Assembly: GCA_033439265.1 (NCBI GenBank)
Contig: JAVTVX010000016.1
Location: forward strand, 15,484,701 to 15,548,700
Direction of reading: 5' to 3'
Origin: Dillenia suffruticosa
Lineage: Eukaryota; Streptophyta; Magnoliopsida; Dilleniales; Dilleniaceae
Length of the DNA stretch: 64,000 nucleotides
The notes under the pieces were generated by a model. That model was not told where the DNA came from. It did not search any database and saw only the letters and a program-made list of their open reading frames with translations. Positions within the stretch are counted from its first letter, which is position 1, and each line of letters opens with the position of its first letter. Below, one piece after another: positions 1-11,989 of the stretch. The position numbers were made by a program, and so were the translations under genes.

Positions 1-1225
1 TACTCCTCAACGGTTTGATCTGTCGATCAATGATTTTCACTAGTTGTAGCTTGAAACTCTAATCTTCTTTCAATTCTATCGGAGGAGTTTCCAATACATG
101 CAAGCGATCCAATAAGTACTTCTTCAACATCGAAACTTGAAAAACATTATTGATTCTCTACAACTCCAGTGGCAATTCAAGTCGATAAGCCACTTTTCCA
201 ATCCTTTCAAGAATTTTGAAGGGACCGATATAACAAGAATTCAATTTTTTCGTCTTTGAAATCGGATTATGCCCTTCCAAGGAGATACTTTTAAAAATAC
301 CATATCTCCAACTTTAAACTCCAAGGGTCTCCTCCTCTTGTCAGCGTTGCTCTTTTGATGATCTTGAGCCATCTTTATTCTTTCCCGAATCAATTTCACT
401 TTTTCTTTAGTGGTCTCAATCAACTCTACACTTTCAATCTTTTTTTCTCCAATCTCATCCCAACACAATGGAGTCCGACACTTCCTTCCGTAAAAAGCTT
501 CATAGGTAGGCATCCCTAAGCTAGCTTGATAGCTGTTGTTATAAGTAAATTCGACCAATGAAAGGTATTTATCCCAACTCTCTTGAAAGTCCATGACACT
601 TGCTTTAAGCATGTCTTCCAATGTTTGGATAGTACGTTCGGACTACCCATCGATTTGAGGATGGAAAGCGAGAAGTAAATCAAGGATCACGATCTGATAC
701 AATAGACACCGAAACTCCATGAATCCTCACGATCTCATCTATATACAATTTGGCTAATCTCTCCAAAGAATATGTGGTTTGGATCGGAAGGAAATATACT
801 GATTTGGTGAGTCTATTAACTATCACCCAAATAGTATCGTGACGGCTCGGAGTACGTGGCAATCCCACTATGAAATCCATAGTGATATACTCTCATTTCC
901 ATTCGGGTATAGGCAATCGTTGAAGTGTTCTGGCTGGCTTCTGATGTTCGGCCTTGATTTGTTGGCACATGAGGCACTTCGCTACAAATTCGACTATTTC
1001 TCATTTTAGTCTTGACCACCAGTAGTTTTCTTTGATGGTACGGTACTTTTTTGTACTTCCCGGACGCATGGCATAAGCCGAGGAATGTGCCTCTTCAAGT
1101 ATGGCCTTCCGAAAATTCTCATTCTTTGGAACACATATATGTCTCCCATAAGTTACAATCGCATCATCCCGAATCTGGAATTCACTACCTTCCCCTTTCT
1201 GGATCTTTTCTACTATATCCTTCAA
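1..1225 (-). pseudogene. Ty3/gypsy integrase with chromodomain edge, broken
   Basis: Integrase of the minus-strand retrotransposon. From the N-terminal side, 1001-1225 encodes the H2C2 zinc-binding region and the linker ending in WWSRLK-like residues. 680-880 encodes the start of the catalytic core (MDFIVGLP, then a VSDRDP motif). 241-621 encodes the C-terminal part (EDMLKA, AYNNSY-like and GRKCRTPLCWDE motifs, then KVGDMVFLKVSP). The bases left of 240 still read as degenerate integrase tail and then a VKIIDRQIK-like chromodomain motif cut by the window edge. Breaks: an in-frame TAG near 640; a missing stretch near 665, where the residues normally between DRDP..FTSRF and HPQ.DG, roughly thirty, are absent; and stops and frame changes below 240. 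Not functional. Confidence 0.88.
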
Positions 1226-1800
1226 CTCATCAACGGTAGCCTGAAGCTCCCGACCAGAGAAGGCCTTACCACAAACTTGGCAAATAATGCACCATGATCG
1301 TCTTTAGCCAATTCAACTCTAAATGCTTGAAGTCCAACTAGACAAGAGAGATAGGAACTCCCTTGGGATGCCGAAGATGAAGATTTACGGTTTAAGGCAT
1401 CCGCAATTACATTTGCTTTACTCGGGTGATAATCAATTACCAGATCATAGTGATCAGTTCCAACCACCTTCGTTGCCTTAAATTGAGCTTTTTTTGAGTG
1501 AGTAAGTACTTGAGACTCTTGTGGTCGGTATAGATTTTGCAGGTAACCCTATATAGGTAATGCCGTCAAATCTTTAAAGCAAAGACAATGGCAGCCAACT
1601 CCAAGTCATGAGTAGAATAATTCACTTCATACTTTTTTAGTTGGCGAGAGGCGTAAACAATCACCTTATCACCTTACATCAACACACACCCTAATCCTTG
1701 TTTGCTAGCATCACTATATACAATGAAATCACCACCGATGCTAGTCGGGAGATAGAGGATAGGAACTGAAGTCAATCTTCTTTTAAGTTCTTGGAAACTT
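1226..1800 (-). pseudogene. Ty3/gypsy RNase H region, broken
   Basis: This lies between RT and integrase on the minus strand. 1222-1467 reads [21 protein letters not shown], the typical end of the Ty3/gypsy RNase H domain, followed by the spacer to the integrase zinc finger. The stretch 1468-1800 continues the domain in degenerate form with no long open frame. The domain normally degrades the RNA strand of the RNA/DNA hybrid during reverse transcription. Several frame breaks make it a fossil. Confidence 0.75.
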
Positions 1801-2918
1801 TACTCGCATTTGTTACTCCATTCAAATTTAACTCCTTTCCGAGTCAAATTAGTCATTAGATCTGCTATCTTCAAAAACTCTTCTACGAATCTCCAATAAT
1901 AACCAGCCAATCCGAGGAAAGTTCTTACTTCGGTGACATTCTTAGGCGTTTCCCACTTCAGAATAGCTTCAACTTTTGTTGGATTCACAAAAATTCCATC
2001 CTTAGATACAACATGTCCTAGAAACCGAATTTTCCTAAACCAGAACTCACATTTGGAGAATTTGGCATATAATTCCTTCTCCCTAAGAGTTTGCAAGATG
2101 ATTCAGAAATGTTCAGAATGCTCTTCATCACTCTTGGAATACACCAAGATGTCATCGATGAAGACTATGACAAACTTATCAAGGTAGAAATGGAAGACTC
2201 GGTTCATGAGGTCCATGAAACCTACCGGAGCATTCATTAACCCAAAGGACATTACTAGAAATTTGTAGTATCCGTACCACGTCCTCAACGCAGTCTTGTA
2301 AGCATCATCATTCTTTATCCTCAACTGATGGTAACAGGATCTTAAATCGATTTTCGAAAAGACGTTTGCACCTTGGAGTTGATCGAACAAATCATCAATC
2401 CTCGGAAGAGAATACTTATTCTTGATTGCTGCCTTGTTGAGCTTTTGGTAGTCAATTCATAATCGAAGGATCCCGTCCTTTTTCTTCACAAATAGAATCG
2501 GAGCACTCCAAGACGATATGTTCGGCTTAATAAACCCCTTGTCCAACAACTCTTGGAGTTGAACCTTTAACTTTTTCAACTCTGCAGATGCCATTGATAG
2601 GAAGGAATAGAAATTGGTGCCGTGCCAGGAACAAGATCTATGGTGAAATCAAATTCTTGGGCAGGTGGCAAACTCTTCTGAAAAATGTCCGGAAACTCAT
2701 TCACCACAAGAATAACATCCAGAGTAGCGCTTCCCACCATGGTGTCAACAATATGACGTAAATAAGTTTTGCATCCTTTATGCACTAACCTTCGTGTTTC
2801 AAGAGCTAAAATCACACAGCTTGGCATAACTCAACGTTCGCCGGCGAACACAAGTAGTGGGTGCCCTGGCCTATGGAATTCCACTCCTTTAGTGAAGCAA
2901 TTCACCGAAGCTCGGTAT
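1800..2918 (-). pseudogene. Ty3/gypsy reverse transcriptase, frameshifted
   Basis: RT of the same element, in three pieces. 2576-2827 is the N-terminal lead-in ([27 protein letters not shown]). 2103-2390 is the palm ([17 protein letters not shown], and FIDDILVYS, equivalent to the YxDD catalytic box). 1800-2096 is the thumb and connection ([32 protein letters not shown]). The catalytic box keeps both aspartates, but stops and frame changes separate the pieces. Between 2828 and 2918 the frame continues towards the protease and is cut off by the CACTA terminus at 2919. The protease-side flank resumes at 6779-6782, and removing the insert plus one copy of the TAT duplication would keep the frame. 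Confidence 0.9.
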
Positions 2919-2944
2919 CACTACAAAAAAAACACACTTTTAAC

Positions 2945-3425
2945 TACAAATCTAGCGACGAAAATTAAAAAAAAATTCGTCGCTAAAAACATTAGCGACG
3001 GATTTAGCGACGAAAAATTTTTCGTCACTAATAACGCGTCGCAAAAATTTAGCGATAAAAATTAGAAATCCGTCGCTAAATTTAGTGACGAAAATCTAAA
3101 ATCTATCGCTAAATTAGCGACAGAAAAAAATTTGTTACGAAATTTAGTGACGAAAATCTAAAATTCGTCGCTAAATTTAGCGACAGATAATTTTCGTCAC
3201 TAAAATCCGTCGCTAATTTAGCAACAAAAAATTATCCATTACTAAATTAGCAACGAAAAAATTATCCGTAACTAATTTAGCGACGGAAAAATTATCCGTC
3301 ACTAATTTAATGACAAAAAAAAGTCCGTCACTAAATTAACAACGAAAAATTATCCGTCGCTAATTTAGCACCCAAAAAAAAAATCCGTCGCTAAATTAGT
3401 GATGAATTCTAAATTCGTCGGAATC
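2945..3425. repeat. CACTA-1 left subterminal repeat array
   Basis: Dense, degenerate copies of AGCGACGAAAA, TTCGTCGCTAAA and TCCGTCACTAA in both orientations, spaced about 15-30 bp. In En/Spm elements such subterminal motifs are the binding sites of TNPA-type proteins; that role is inferred here. Confidence 0.8.
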
Positions 3426-3429
3426 CAAA

Positions 3430-3660
3430 ATGCCCCAGGAGCGCACGTGACTGGATGGGCCCCCGCCCACCGGAGCCAGCACTAGCCTGCAAGCGCACCT
3501 GCCCGCCCGAGCCAGCACCCCCCGCCTGCAAGCACACCCGTCCACACGCCCGCTCCAACAACAGCCCTCCTCACTTAATTGCTGAAAAATGCCTCTGCTT
3601 TGCCCATCGTGGTTCGAACACCTGCATACGCATAAACCTATAAAAGCGTTTAACCACCAA
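3430..3660 (-). repeat. tRNA-like plus GC-rich cassette, copy 1 (minus)
   Basis: On the minus strand a tRNA-like stretch (a TGGTGGTTAAACGC-like A-box region at 3640-3658 and a GTTCGAACC B-box core at 3611-3619) is followed by AATTAAGTGAGG and then a GC-rich block containing GGCTCGGGCGGGC. The same order and many of the same words occur at 13365-13570 in another CACTA element. It is not a complete tRNA, since no acceptor stem can be folded by eye. Open frames of 62-89 codons across it follow from base composition. Confidence 0.7.
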
Positions 3661-4374
3661 ACCAAATGTTAGTATGTGATATAAATTTTTTTTTATTTAC
3701 TTATTATCTTTCCTTCATATTTTTCTAATAATAATAAAATAATATATAATAACAATTTAAAATAATAAACATAATAACTTTCTTTGCTTATTATCTTCCC
3801 TTCACATTTTCCAAATAATAATAAAATAATATATAATAATAATTTAAAATAATAAATATAATAACTTTTTTTACTTAAACCACCGACCTAAAATAATATT
3901 AATTAAAAATAATAAATATGATAATTTTTAATAAAATAAAAAATAATAAAATACTAATTAAAATAAAATAATAAATTAATTAAAAAATATATTAATATTA
4001 TATTTTGTTTTCTTCTTTTTTCTTTATTTTATTATTTTATTATTCTTTTTCATTTTTTATTTTATTTTTTTAATCCATAGTTTAAAAATGGATGACGGCA
4101 TCTTAATAATATAAAATTATAATTATCAATAAATTATAATATATTAACAATTTAAAAAATCTATATATTTAATCACAAAATATTTTTATTCATTTAAATA
4201 CATAAGAAATTTCAATATAATTATTATATATAAGAAATTTCAATAATGAGAATAGAAAGGAAAAAAAACCCAAAAATAGAGATGAGAGTAAGAGGAAGGA
4301 AAAAAAAGTGAGAATAGAAAAAAAATGAGATTCAGGAGGAAGAAAGAAATAAAAAAAAATATTATCATACAAGA
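3661..4374. other. AT-rich filler of CACTA-1
   Basis: Low-complexity AATAATAAAATAAT-type sequence with a partial internal duplication (CTTATTATCTTTCCTTCA near 3698 and a close variant near 3788). No gene or signal seen. Confidence 0.6.
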
Positions 4375-4665
4375 CTTAACGGTGGTGCAGTGGTTGACAT
4401 GTCTTCCGTTCAAATTCGAGGTCCAGGTTCGAATCCCTTCAATAGAACATGGCTGCCTGCACCCGGCGCCCATGAGCGCATGCGCGGGTGCCCGCGCAAG
4501 TGCGCGCGCCTGCCTGTGCCCTGCGCCCATGCGCGCATGCGTGAGCGCCCGCGCAAGCGTGCGCCCGGGCAGGCACGCCCGTGCAGTCAAGCGCCTTCCT
4601 GCGCCTGGCGCCCGTGTGTGCATGCGCGGGCGCCAGCGCAGGCTCGCGCCCGAACAAGCCCGTCG
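4375..4665 (+). repeat. tRNA-like plus GC-rich cassette, copy 2 (plus)
   Basis: Plus strand. The tRNA-like part has TGGTGCAGTGG at 4383-4393, fitting an A box, and AGGTTCGAATCCC at 4425-4437, fitting the pol III B box, about 30 bp apart. It is followed at once by a GC-rich block (about 4450-4660) of loosely repeated units of about 57 bp built from GCCTGCCTG, GCGCCCATG and CGCGCATGCG words. Open frames of 72-127 codons on both strands here come from the stop-poor GC-rich composition. It faces the opposite way to the copy at 3430-3660. Confidence 0.72.
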
Positions 4666-5109
4666 AATTAGTATTAATTAAAAAATATTATAAAACAATA
4701 ATAATTTGATTGTATTATTGAATAAAATAATACAAATAAAATAAAAAGTACCTATACAATAATAAAAAATATTAAATAAAACAAAAAAAGAAAAATTAAT
4801 AAATTAATAAATTAATTAAAAATATATTAATATTATTCTTAGAAAAATAAAATATAAAAAATAAAATAAAATGTTATTTTAAAATATTATAACATAATAA
4901 ATTGATTTATTCATATGATTTTAAATAATATAATTTAAATAAAATAAAATATATGGTTTTTTTTAGATTTAAATAATATTATTCTTTTAAAAAAATGAAA
5001 TATAATATAATAAAATAAAATGTTAAATTAAAATATTATAAAATAATAATATGATTTGTTAATATAAATTAATGAAATAAAAAAAAAAAAAAAAAAATTC
5101 TAATTAAAA

Positions 5110-5660
5110 AAATATTAAATTTAGCGATGGATTTGAAATCCGTCTCTAATTTAGCGACGGATATGAAAATCCATTGCTAAATTAACGACGGATAAAATTC
5201 GTTGTTACTAAATTAATTTTTTAATTTAAATATTATATTTTATTTAATTATATATATAAAATTTAGCAACGGATTGGGATTTTCGTCGCTAAATTTAGCT
5301 ACGGAAAACAAATCTGTAGCTAAATTAATTTTTAATTTAAATATAACATATTAATAAAATAAAAAGAAAAATTCAAAAAATAAAATTCAAAATTCTATTT
5401 AAAATAGATTAAATTTTGTGACGGATTTTAAATCCGTCGCTAAGTTAGTTACGGATATGAAAATTTGTCGCTAAATTAGCGACGGGTATAAATTCATCGC
5501 TAAATTCATGACGGATATAAATTCGTCGCTAAATCCGTCGCTAAATTAACGACAGATTCTTTATTCGTTGCTAAGTTACCGTCGGATTTCTCGATCCGTC
5601 GCTAATTTAGTGACGGATTTCTTAATCCGTCGCAAAATCTGTCACTAATTTAATCTTTTT
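5110..5660. repeat. Internal TTAGCGACGGAT repeat run of CACTA-1
   Basis: A second block of short direct and inverted motifs (TTAGCGACGGATA, ATCCGTCGCTAA) separated by AT-rich spacers. It resembles the subterminal arrays, suggesting an older nested end or an internal expansion of the array. Confidence 0.6.
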
Positions 5661-6189
5661 TTATATAAATTTGTATTTTATATTTTATTTTCTTCTTTTT
5701 TCTTTTTTTTTATTATTTTATTATTTTTTTCATTTTTATTTTATTTTTTTGAATCCATAGAATAGTTTAAAAATCGATAGCTGCCAAACCTAACCATCCG
5801 TACCATCCGTATCATTTTCTCCATTCTCCGAAAACTAATGTTTGATCTACTTGGTAAACGAGATGAATCGTCGAACATGGATGTATCATCTATTTTCTTT
5901 CTTGTTGATAACAATGAAAAATGAAAATGAACAACTGAACTTTCAAATACGATTGAACTATATAAGAGAAGTGAACGGATATAAAAGATGAAAAACATAA
6001 ATGGTGAACTCCACAACCGAGACTTATTTAAAATTGTCAGTTACAAATTTATTGAATTATTTATTGTTGTAAATTCTCAGTTTGGTGAAAATTATAATAT
6101 TTATTATATATTTAATTCAATTTCGTTATTCAGAATTGGTTAAAATGGGGGACACGGTTGAAAATATTTCCTAACAAAGTATAAAAAAA

Positions 6190-6765
6190 ATTTAGTTACG
6201 AAATTAGACTTAAATTTTGAAATATAGATAATAAATTAGCGACGAATTTAACCACGAATACTTTTTTGTGGCTAATTAGCGACGAATTTATATATAAATA
6301 TTTTTTTGTGACGAATTTAGTCACGAATTTTAGAGTTCATTGTTAAATCTAGAGACAAATATTTTTTCGTGACTAATTAGCGACGAATTTAACGACGGAA
6401 AATTTTTGTAGCTAATTAGCGATAGAATTTCCCACGAAATTTTTTCGTTGTTAAATTTAGTGACAAAAGTTGTCACAAACTTTTTTTGTCACTAAATTTA
6501 GCTACCACAAAATATTATTCGTCGCTAATTAGTGACAAAATTTATAACGAAAAATTTTTTGTCACCAATTAGCGATGAATTTAGTGATGAAAACGTTTTC
6601 GTCACTAATTAGTGACGAATTTAGCCATGAATGATGTGTCCGTCGCTAATTTAGCCACGACATCCTTTTCGTCGCAAATTTTGTAGCAAATTAGCTACGA
6701 AAAAGTTTTCGTGGCAAAAAAGCGACGAATTTTTTCTGTCGTAAAAATCCGTGATTAAAAGCGTG
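6190..6765. repeat. CACTA-1 right subterminal repeat array
   Basis: Repeated TTAGCGACGAATTTA and TTTTCGTCACTAATTAG motifs run up to the right terminal inverted repeat. They mirror the left array and probably form the transposase-binding subterminal region. Confidence 0.8.
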
Positions 6766-6781
6766 TTTTTTTGTAGTGTAT

Positions 6782-7035
6782 AGGTGAAGCCAATCCATGC
6801 CCAATATGGCATCAAAGTCCCTCATTTCCAATGAATCAAGTTTGTTTCAAGATTTGTACCTTCTACAATTACTTCACATGCCTTGAATACGGTGTCTTTA
6901 TTTAATCGTTCTCCTAATGGAGTGATAACAAATAACTTATCTTCGAGTGGGGTCAAAAGGCTATTTAAGTGTTTAGCAAACTCGGTGCTCACAAAAGAAT
7001 TATTAGACCCAGTATCAATTAAAGCACGGCGTCAA
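6782..7035 (-). pseudogene. Ty3/gypsy aspartic protease region
   Basis: On the minus strand this encodes an IDTGS motif (catalytic aspartate) followed by NSFVSTEFAKHL, then a downstream stretch ending in ILGMDWL, the usual protease-to-RT junction motif of plant Ty3/gypsy elements. The active-site Asp-Thr-Gly is intact, but the fragment has no usable start and is cut from RT by the CACTA insertion. About 230 bp of unrelated AT-rich sequence (7035-7265) separates it from the gag remnant. Confidence 0.82.
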
Positions 7036-7264
7036 CTCCAAAAATTTTCATCATACCTATATATACGCAAACAAATAAGAATTAAATTCTAATTTAACCA
7101 AACTCGATCAGAATTTATAATCTTCTATAACACCATGTCGTCATCAATATCAAAGTCATCACCAAATATCAAAATCATCTCTATCGACCTTAATATCATA
7201 CAGAGTCTCTAATCTAATATACTTCAAATTCAGAATTAAGCAATTAATATTTCATAATATTCTA

Positions 7265-7580
7265 AATCATCAAATTTGGGTTCTAAGAAATTTATCTGTG
7301 ACTGTATCAGGATTGTTCTGGGCATCCTCGTTGGTCATTGCGTAGATCCTCGTTTGAGTCCTCATTTGTGGACGTTGAGTTGGAGCAGCCACAGTGTTGC
7401 TCCCAGTCCCTGTTCGTGTAATGACATTTGAAGGTGGGGTAGGAGCATTGACTTGGCCACCCATAGATCTACTAGGATGGTCTTGTAGATGTAAAAGGAG
7501 GTAGAGCATGCGAGGATGACTCATCCTCGTGCTCCTGAGGAGGAATCCCGTTCAATTCCTCATTCTCCTTCATGGAGCCA
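7265..7580 (-). pseudogene. Ty3/gypsy gag remnant with internal deletion
   Basis: The minus strand reads a gag C-terminal tail with RTQTRIYAMTNEDAQ and NPDTVT. The same tail (RTQTKIYAMTNNEAQ, NPDVVTG) occurs in the plus-strand gag remnant at 46560-48180. Just upstream (7500-7575) is an acidic N-terminal start (MKENEELNG, then a QEHEDESSS stretch). The capsid core and zinc knuckle normally found between these two are absent, so most of gag is deleted, and a frame change joins the remaining pieces. Confidence 0.78.
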
Positions 7581-7832
7581 TGGTAATCTATAAAATAAAA
7601 AACTATAATTAAGTCAAAGGGTTAAATGAAAACTAATTACTTAACCCTCTAAAAATAATATTTCTAATTCCCTAGAAAATCCATGGAAGACTTTGTACAT
7701 TTTTTGAAAATTTTTAGAAACTGAATTTTCAAAAACAATCAATATTCCAAAATCTTTGGAAAAACTGTTGAGAACATTTGGAAATATTTCAAATTTTCAA
7801 ACATATTTTTAAACAAAAAAAAAAGAATTTGA

Positions 7833-7857
7833 ACCTGAACTCTGATATCAATAAAGT
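7833..7857 (-). other. Primer-binding-site-like sequence next to the 5' LTR
   Basis: On the minus strand, directly after the LTR end, the sequence contains TGATATCAGAGTTCAGGTTC, a degenerate match to the TGGTATCAGAGC site complementary to initiator tRNA-Met that many plant LTR elements use. It supports the LTR border at 7858. Confidence 0.6.
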
Positions 7858-10530
7858 TGTCACGTCCTGACTCTCGAGTCGAGCACGCAACACCGCCACA
7901 TTATCCCGGTATACGGGCAGTATCTCTCCATATACCGGGATAACGCAAGGCATTCAGCCTGTTTATCCTTATGCAAAAACAAATCAACATTCAAATGACC
8001 CTCCTAGGTCATCAATTATCAAAGGCATGCAAGAATATATAAACAAAGGATCCACCAATCCATTCCTGTACATGTACGCATGCAATTTGGCCAACTCGGT
8101 CTTCTAGACAGTTTCCAACACCCTTTCATCTATATACAACTCAACAGTATACAAAGGACCAACCCGATTCATTTTATCACAACAGGCATGCAGGAGCCCA
8201 TCCCAGCCAATCAAAATCAAATACATGTATAAGACCATCTCGGCCGATCAAAGAAATATTAATAAAATTTCCTCAAACACCAGATATTTCAAAATTCACA
8301 AGTAAAGTCCAAATGTTCCAATGAAACAATAAATTTTTCAAAAGCAAAGTTTTAAACAAAATGAAACAAATTCCACAACAGCCAAACATGGATTCTATCA
8401 ATACTTTCCCCAAGAGATAGGATAAGTATCAATCAAATCGAAATCAAAAGAATAGTGCAATTATTTCCTTCCAACGGTAATACTACATCAATCCAAAAAT
8501 AAAACCTACACCATCAATACCTATATAATTTCACCAAAATAACGTCTTCCGCAACTTCCAAGTGAAACCTCCCTGCTAAGTGTCTTCTAAAAAGTATAAA
8601 GAGATGGGTGAATATCGGGAATTCTCAATGACTGGAGTGCAACGGTGTTGTGACAATAAATAAGGGATGCAGGTGGGAAAGTCAAAACATAACTTATAAA
8701 CAACATTATATATATATATATAAGAAAAATGATTTTAACAAATCAGAATAATTCAACAAACATGCATCCATTTAATTCATATTTCCCGAAAATCATAGGA
8801 TCATTCTATGAAAACAGTCTCGTACTAGGTTTGACCGAACCCGGACGAAAGCCTGTCAAAGGGTTTTCATTTCATATATCTCAAAATACCAAAACCCCCT
8901 TCCTTGGCATTGAATCATGTCTTACTAGGGTGCATCCAGATATAGCTTGACATACAGTAAAGGAAGTCACGTCTGTCTCCCCCACTAATCTGATCCAACC
9001 CTCAACGACGTCACCCCGTCGGATCACTCTGTGGGGGGAGAAATAACTATAGTCATTTTCACTGCACCGTTTCTCTTTCTTTTCTTTGTCGCAACAATTC
9101 AATTTCTCAATCAATATACCAAAATTTCAATAATAAGTTGTCAAGCCATAATTTAGCATTTATAAATCAAATATCCAATAATCACATGGCACAATCTTAA
9201 TTATAAATATAATGGATGCATATCGAGTTCAAATTCACATTTCGGACACTCCACGATCACAAAATAGTTCATATCAATCATATAAAAATCATTCTAAATC
9301 ATTTGTAAAGAATTTTAAATAATTTTACTCATTTAAGGTCACGAGCCATCCACTCACCTTTTGGGAGGGTAATCACTCTCAAATTTCTCAACTAAATGAA
9401 AACTATCCATCCTTCAGCTCTTCCAAGACCTTAACATAATTTATTGGTCATGATTAAATCATTAAATCACATACCAATACTAGAGAAATTATTTCTTCTT
9501 AATATTTTCACAATTCTAATTTTCGAGTAAATTTTTTAATTTGCGTAGTCATGGGAAAATGGCTATAATTTTCACTACACATATCCAAATCACATGATTT
9601 GTATCTCAAATTAAAGATAAAACATAGGTCTACAACTTTCATGTTCAAAATTTAGCCAAATTCAATTTAGATGGTATTTCAAAATTGAAGGGAAATGAGC
9701 AGGCAGAACAGGGACAAAACAGCATCACAAAAATTCTTTGAAAAATTATAACAAATTCAATTCTTATCTGATTTCAACGAATCATATCTCATTTCAAAGC
9801 TGTGAGAATCTAATTTCATAAGAAGAAAACCACATTTGAATTGCCTATATGCAGAAGGAGTTATGAAGGTAAGATTACAGCATGCGTAATCTGTCCATTG
9901 TACAAGAAATTCAAGGGTTTTGCACTTAATCTAACATTCTACCACATATACAAGTTTAGCTAATGAGTTCAGAACATTGCTCCATACTTCTCACTATTTC
10001 CAATTGATTTTAAGGTGCCTAAATATCAATATTTACGTGCTCAACGATAATCCACCAAAGATTATACATTTAAATCCCTAAATCCTATTTGAGATGAGAC
10101 TAAGTCTATGGAAGAGATTAGACAAGGGGTTAATATAATCAAAATCAAGAGATAAAATCGAAGGAAACAGAATACCCACTCACCTAGGATTTCTTCATGC
10201 ATTTGACGGGACAGAAGAGGGGTTTGGACCTGACACAACAATGATGAACGGCAAGATCGAAGATGTTCGTGACTTTGATTCTTGATCTCACATGTTCGTC
10301 ACCCTTCTAAAGGCTGAATCTTGGACGTATGATGATGATCCTATGCAGATGCGTGTGAATTGTTAGGTGAAATGAAGAGAGGGAGAGAGATAATCGAGAG
10401 AGTGAGGGTGAAGGAGAGGAAATCAGAGACGAAGGGAGAATAAGGGGAAAGTGAGGGGAGAAAAGTAAGTGGGCCCCTTTTCTTTATTGACTTTCTTTTT
10501 TTTTTTTTTTTTCTGTTTCTCGGTGTTACA
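7858..10530 (-). repeat. 5' LTR of the minus-strand Ty3/gypsy element (about 2.7 kb)
   Basis: In plus-strand reading the LTR begins TGTCACGTCCTGACTC at 7858, next to the PBS-like site, and probably ends GGTGTTACA at 10530, giving TG...CA termini. It contains no protein-coding capacity; open frames of 73-77 codons are chance. The inner border is well supported by the PBS and by a homologous LTR end at 48820-48870. The outer border is inferred only from the TGTAACACC-type terminus, and no target duplication could be checked because the other LTR is outside the window. Confidence 0.6.
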
Positions 10531-10823
10531 AACGTAATTCCGCAAAGGTGCTCTCTTTTGGTGAACCACAGATTATCTAGTTTCCTAGCCTATATACTTT
10601 TGTCTTTGTTTTTATTCAATAACCATAACATTATTTTAATTTTATATATTAGGGATCATTTTTTTATATTTATTGTGAATGTGTATTAGTGTTTTTGACC
10701 CCAGTGGGTAATTTACACGGTGAACAAGGTTTTGAATCTAATTTCAAATATTTCATGATGGACTCACAATTTTTATATTAATTCTCAACTAATGTATCAT
10801 AACTCCTACAAATGCAAGGTTGG
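10531..10823. other. Intergenic, nothing recognised
   Basis: AT-rich DNA between the gypsy LTR and the TRIM-like element. No open frame, repeat or regulatory motif seen. Confidence 0.5.
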
Positions 10824-11040
10824 CATTAAAAAATATTATATATAAAAATCAAATCAATTATTAAATAATATTATGTATTAGAATAAAATAATAATTGATT
10901 TAATTTTGAGAGTAGTTGATTTTATTGATTTTCATATTTATAATAATATATTTTCCATATAAATCTAACATATTGTAATAATTTATAGGAGCAATAAATC
11001 ATTAGAATTTCATATTATTATATTGTTTCCTACTTTTAAC
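10824..11040 (+). repeat. TRIM-like LTR copy A
   Basis: AT-rich repeat beginning with TTAAAAAATATTATATATAA and ending TACTTTTAAC, followed by the PBS-like TGATATCGAGCTC. The initial TG seen in the other copies has decayed to CA. Confidence 0.7.
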
Positions 11041-11538
11041 ATGATATCGAGCTCTCTTTGCAAAAGAGTTGCAAAAACACCAAGTTTTTTAAGTCATCAT
11101 TTTAGATTCTATGTTATTCAATAGGTCATTTAATAACTATTTGGTATATACAAGAGGTTCACATAGGTAAGAACCCAACCTCCAAAAACCTTCCCAGCCA
11201 TCGACACGTACTATCAAAAGTCTCTAAAACAGCCATTCAAATCTCTGCAATAGTTTTATCTTTTTCGACTCATTACCACTCGTCTCATTATCCGATAGTA
11301 ATATGTTATATATCAAACTTTACTATTTATGTTGATCCCACTGTATCACTACTCATATTAGAGCCATTATTGTTACACTTCTCATATTCTCTCTGTTGCT
11401 TTTCTTATCAGATTTTTTCTATTGTTGTACTTATCAATATATAGGTACTTTTGGAGAAGTCCAATAGCCCTTTTGTAGTATACCATGCCTTTCAAGCTCA
11501 AAGGAAATTTATTATGCCGAAATGAGTTTGAGAACTTA

Positions 11539-11756
11539 TGTTAAAAATATTATGTATAAAAATCAAATCAATTATTAAATAATATTATATATTAGAATAA
11601 ATCAATAATCGATTTAATTTTATGAATATTTGACTTTCTCTGTTTCTATATTTGTGATAATAGAATTTCTATATAAATCTTAATATATTGTAATACGTTA
11701 TTAGTGCAATGAATTATTAGGGTTTCATAATATTATATTATTTTATATCTTTAAAA
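11539..11756 (+). repeat. TRIM-like LTR copy B
   Basis: Begins TGTTAAAAATATTATG and ends TATATCTTTAAAA, followed by the PBS-like TGGTATTAGAG. It is clearly homologous to copies A and C over its whole length. Confidence 0.75.
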
Positions 11757-11989
11757 TGGTATTAGAGTTCCCTTTACAACAAAGGTTACAAAAATACTTA
11801 TAAGCTTTTTGGGTTTTTATCCAGATCACTACAAAAAAACACGTTTTTTGCGACGAACTTTAGCGACAAATTTTTTTCGTTTCAATTTTGCGACGAATTT
11901 TACGACGAAAACTTTTTTTGTCGCTATTTGCAACGAAATTTCCAACGAAAAAAAAGTTGTAGCTAATTTAGCGACGACCGGAAATTCGT

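Larger units (their letters stand above)
2919..6778. mobile_element. Non-autonomous CACTA transposon 1 (3,860 bp, TSD TAT)
   Basis: It starts CACTACAAAAAAAACAC at 2919 and ends GTGTTTTTTTGTAGTG at 6778, a perfect CACTA-class terminal inverted repeat. The 3-bp direct repeat TAT flanks it at 2916-2918 and 6779-6781, the target-site size of En/Spm elements. No transposase can be read inside. The content is long runs of short GCGACGAA/TTCGTCGC-type motifs near both ends, AT-rich filler, and two tRNA-like/GC-rich cassettes (3430-3660 and 4375-4665). It interrupts the pol region of the gypsy element, so it is younger than that element. Ends and TSD are read directly; mobilisation by a trans-acting CACTA transposase is inferred from family knowledge. 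Confidence 0.95.
1..10530 (-). mobile_element. Ty3/gypsy chromovirus-like LTR retrotransposon, partial and decayed
   Basis: Read on the minus strand, the order is LTR (7858-10530), a primer-binding-site-like stretch, gag remnant, protease, reverse transcriptase, RNase H, integrase and the beginning of a chromodomain-like motif at the window edge. Protease-RT-RNaseH-IN is the Ty3/gypsy order, and the chromodomain-like end points to a chromovirus, probably Tekay/del-like by overall resemblance. The 3' LTR must lie left of base 1. The coding part has stop codons, frameshifts, a deletion in integrase and a large deletion in gag, so it cannot be autonomous. A CACTA element (2919-6778) sits inside the region joining protease to RT. 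The clade assignment is from memory of the family and was not tested by alignment. Confidence 0.85.

Noticed and set aside
4375-4440. Possible functional tRNA gene
   Set aside because: A- and B-box-like words are present, but no acceptor stem or anticodon arm could be paired, and the sequence lies in a transposon cassette.
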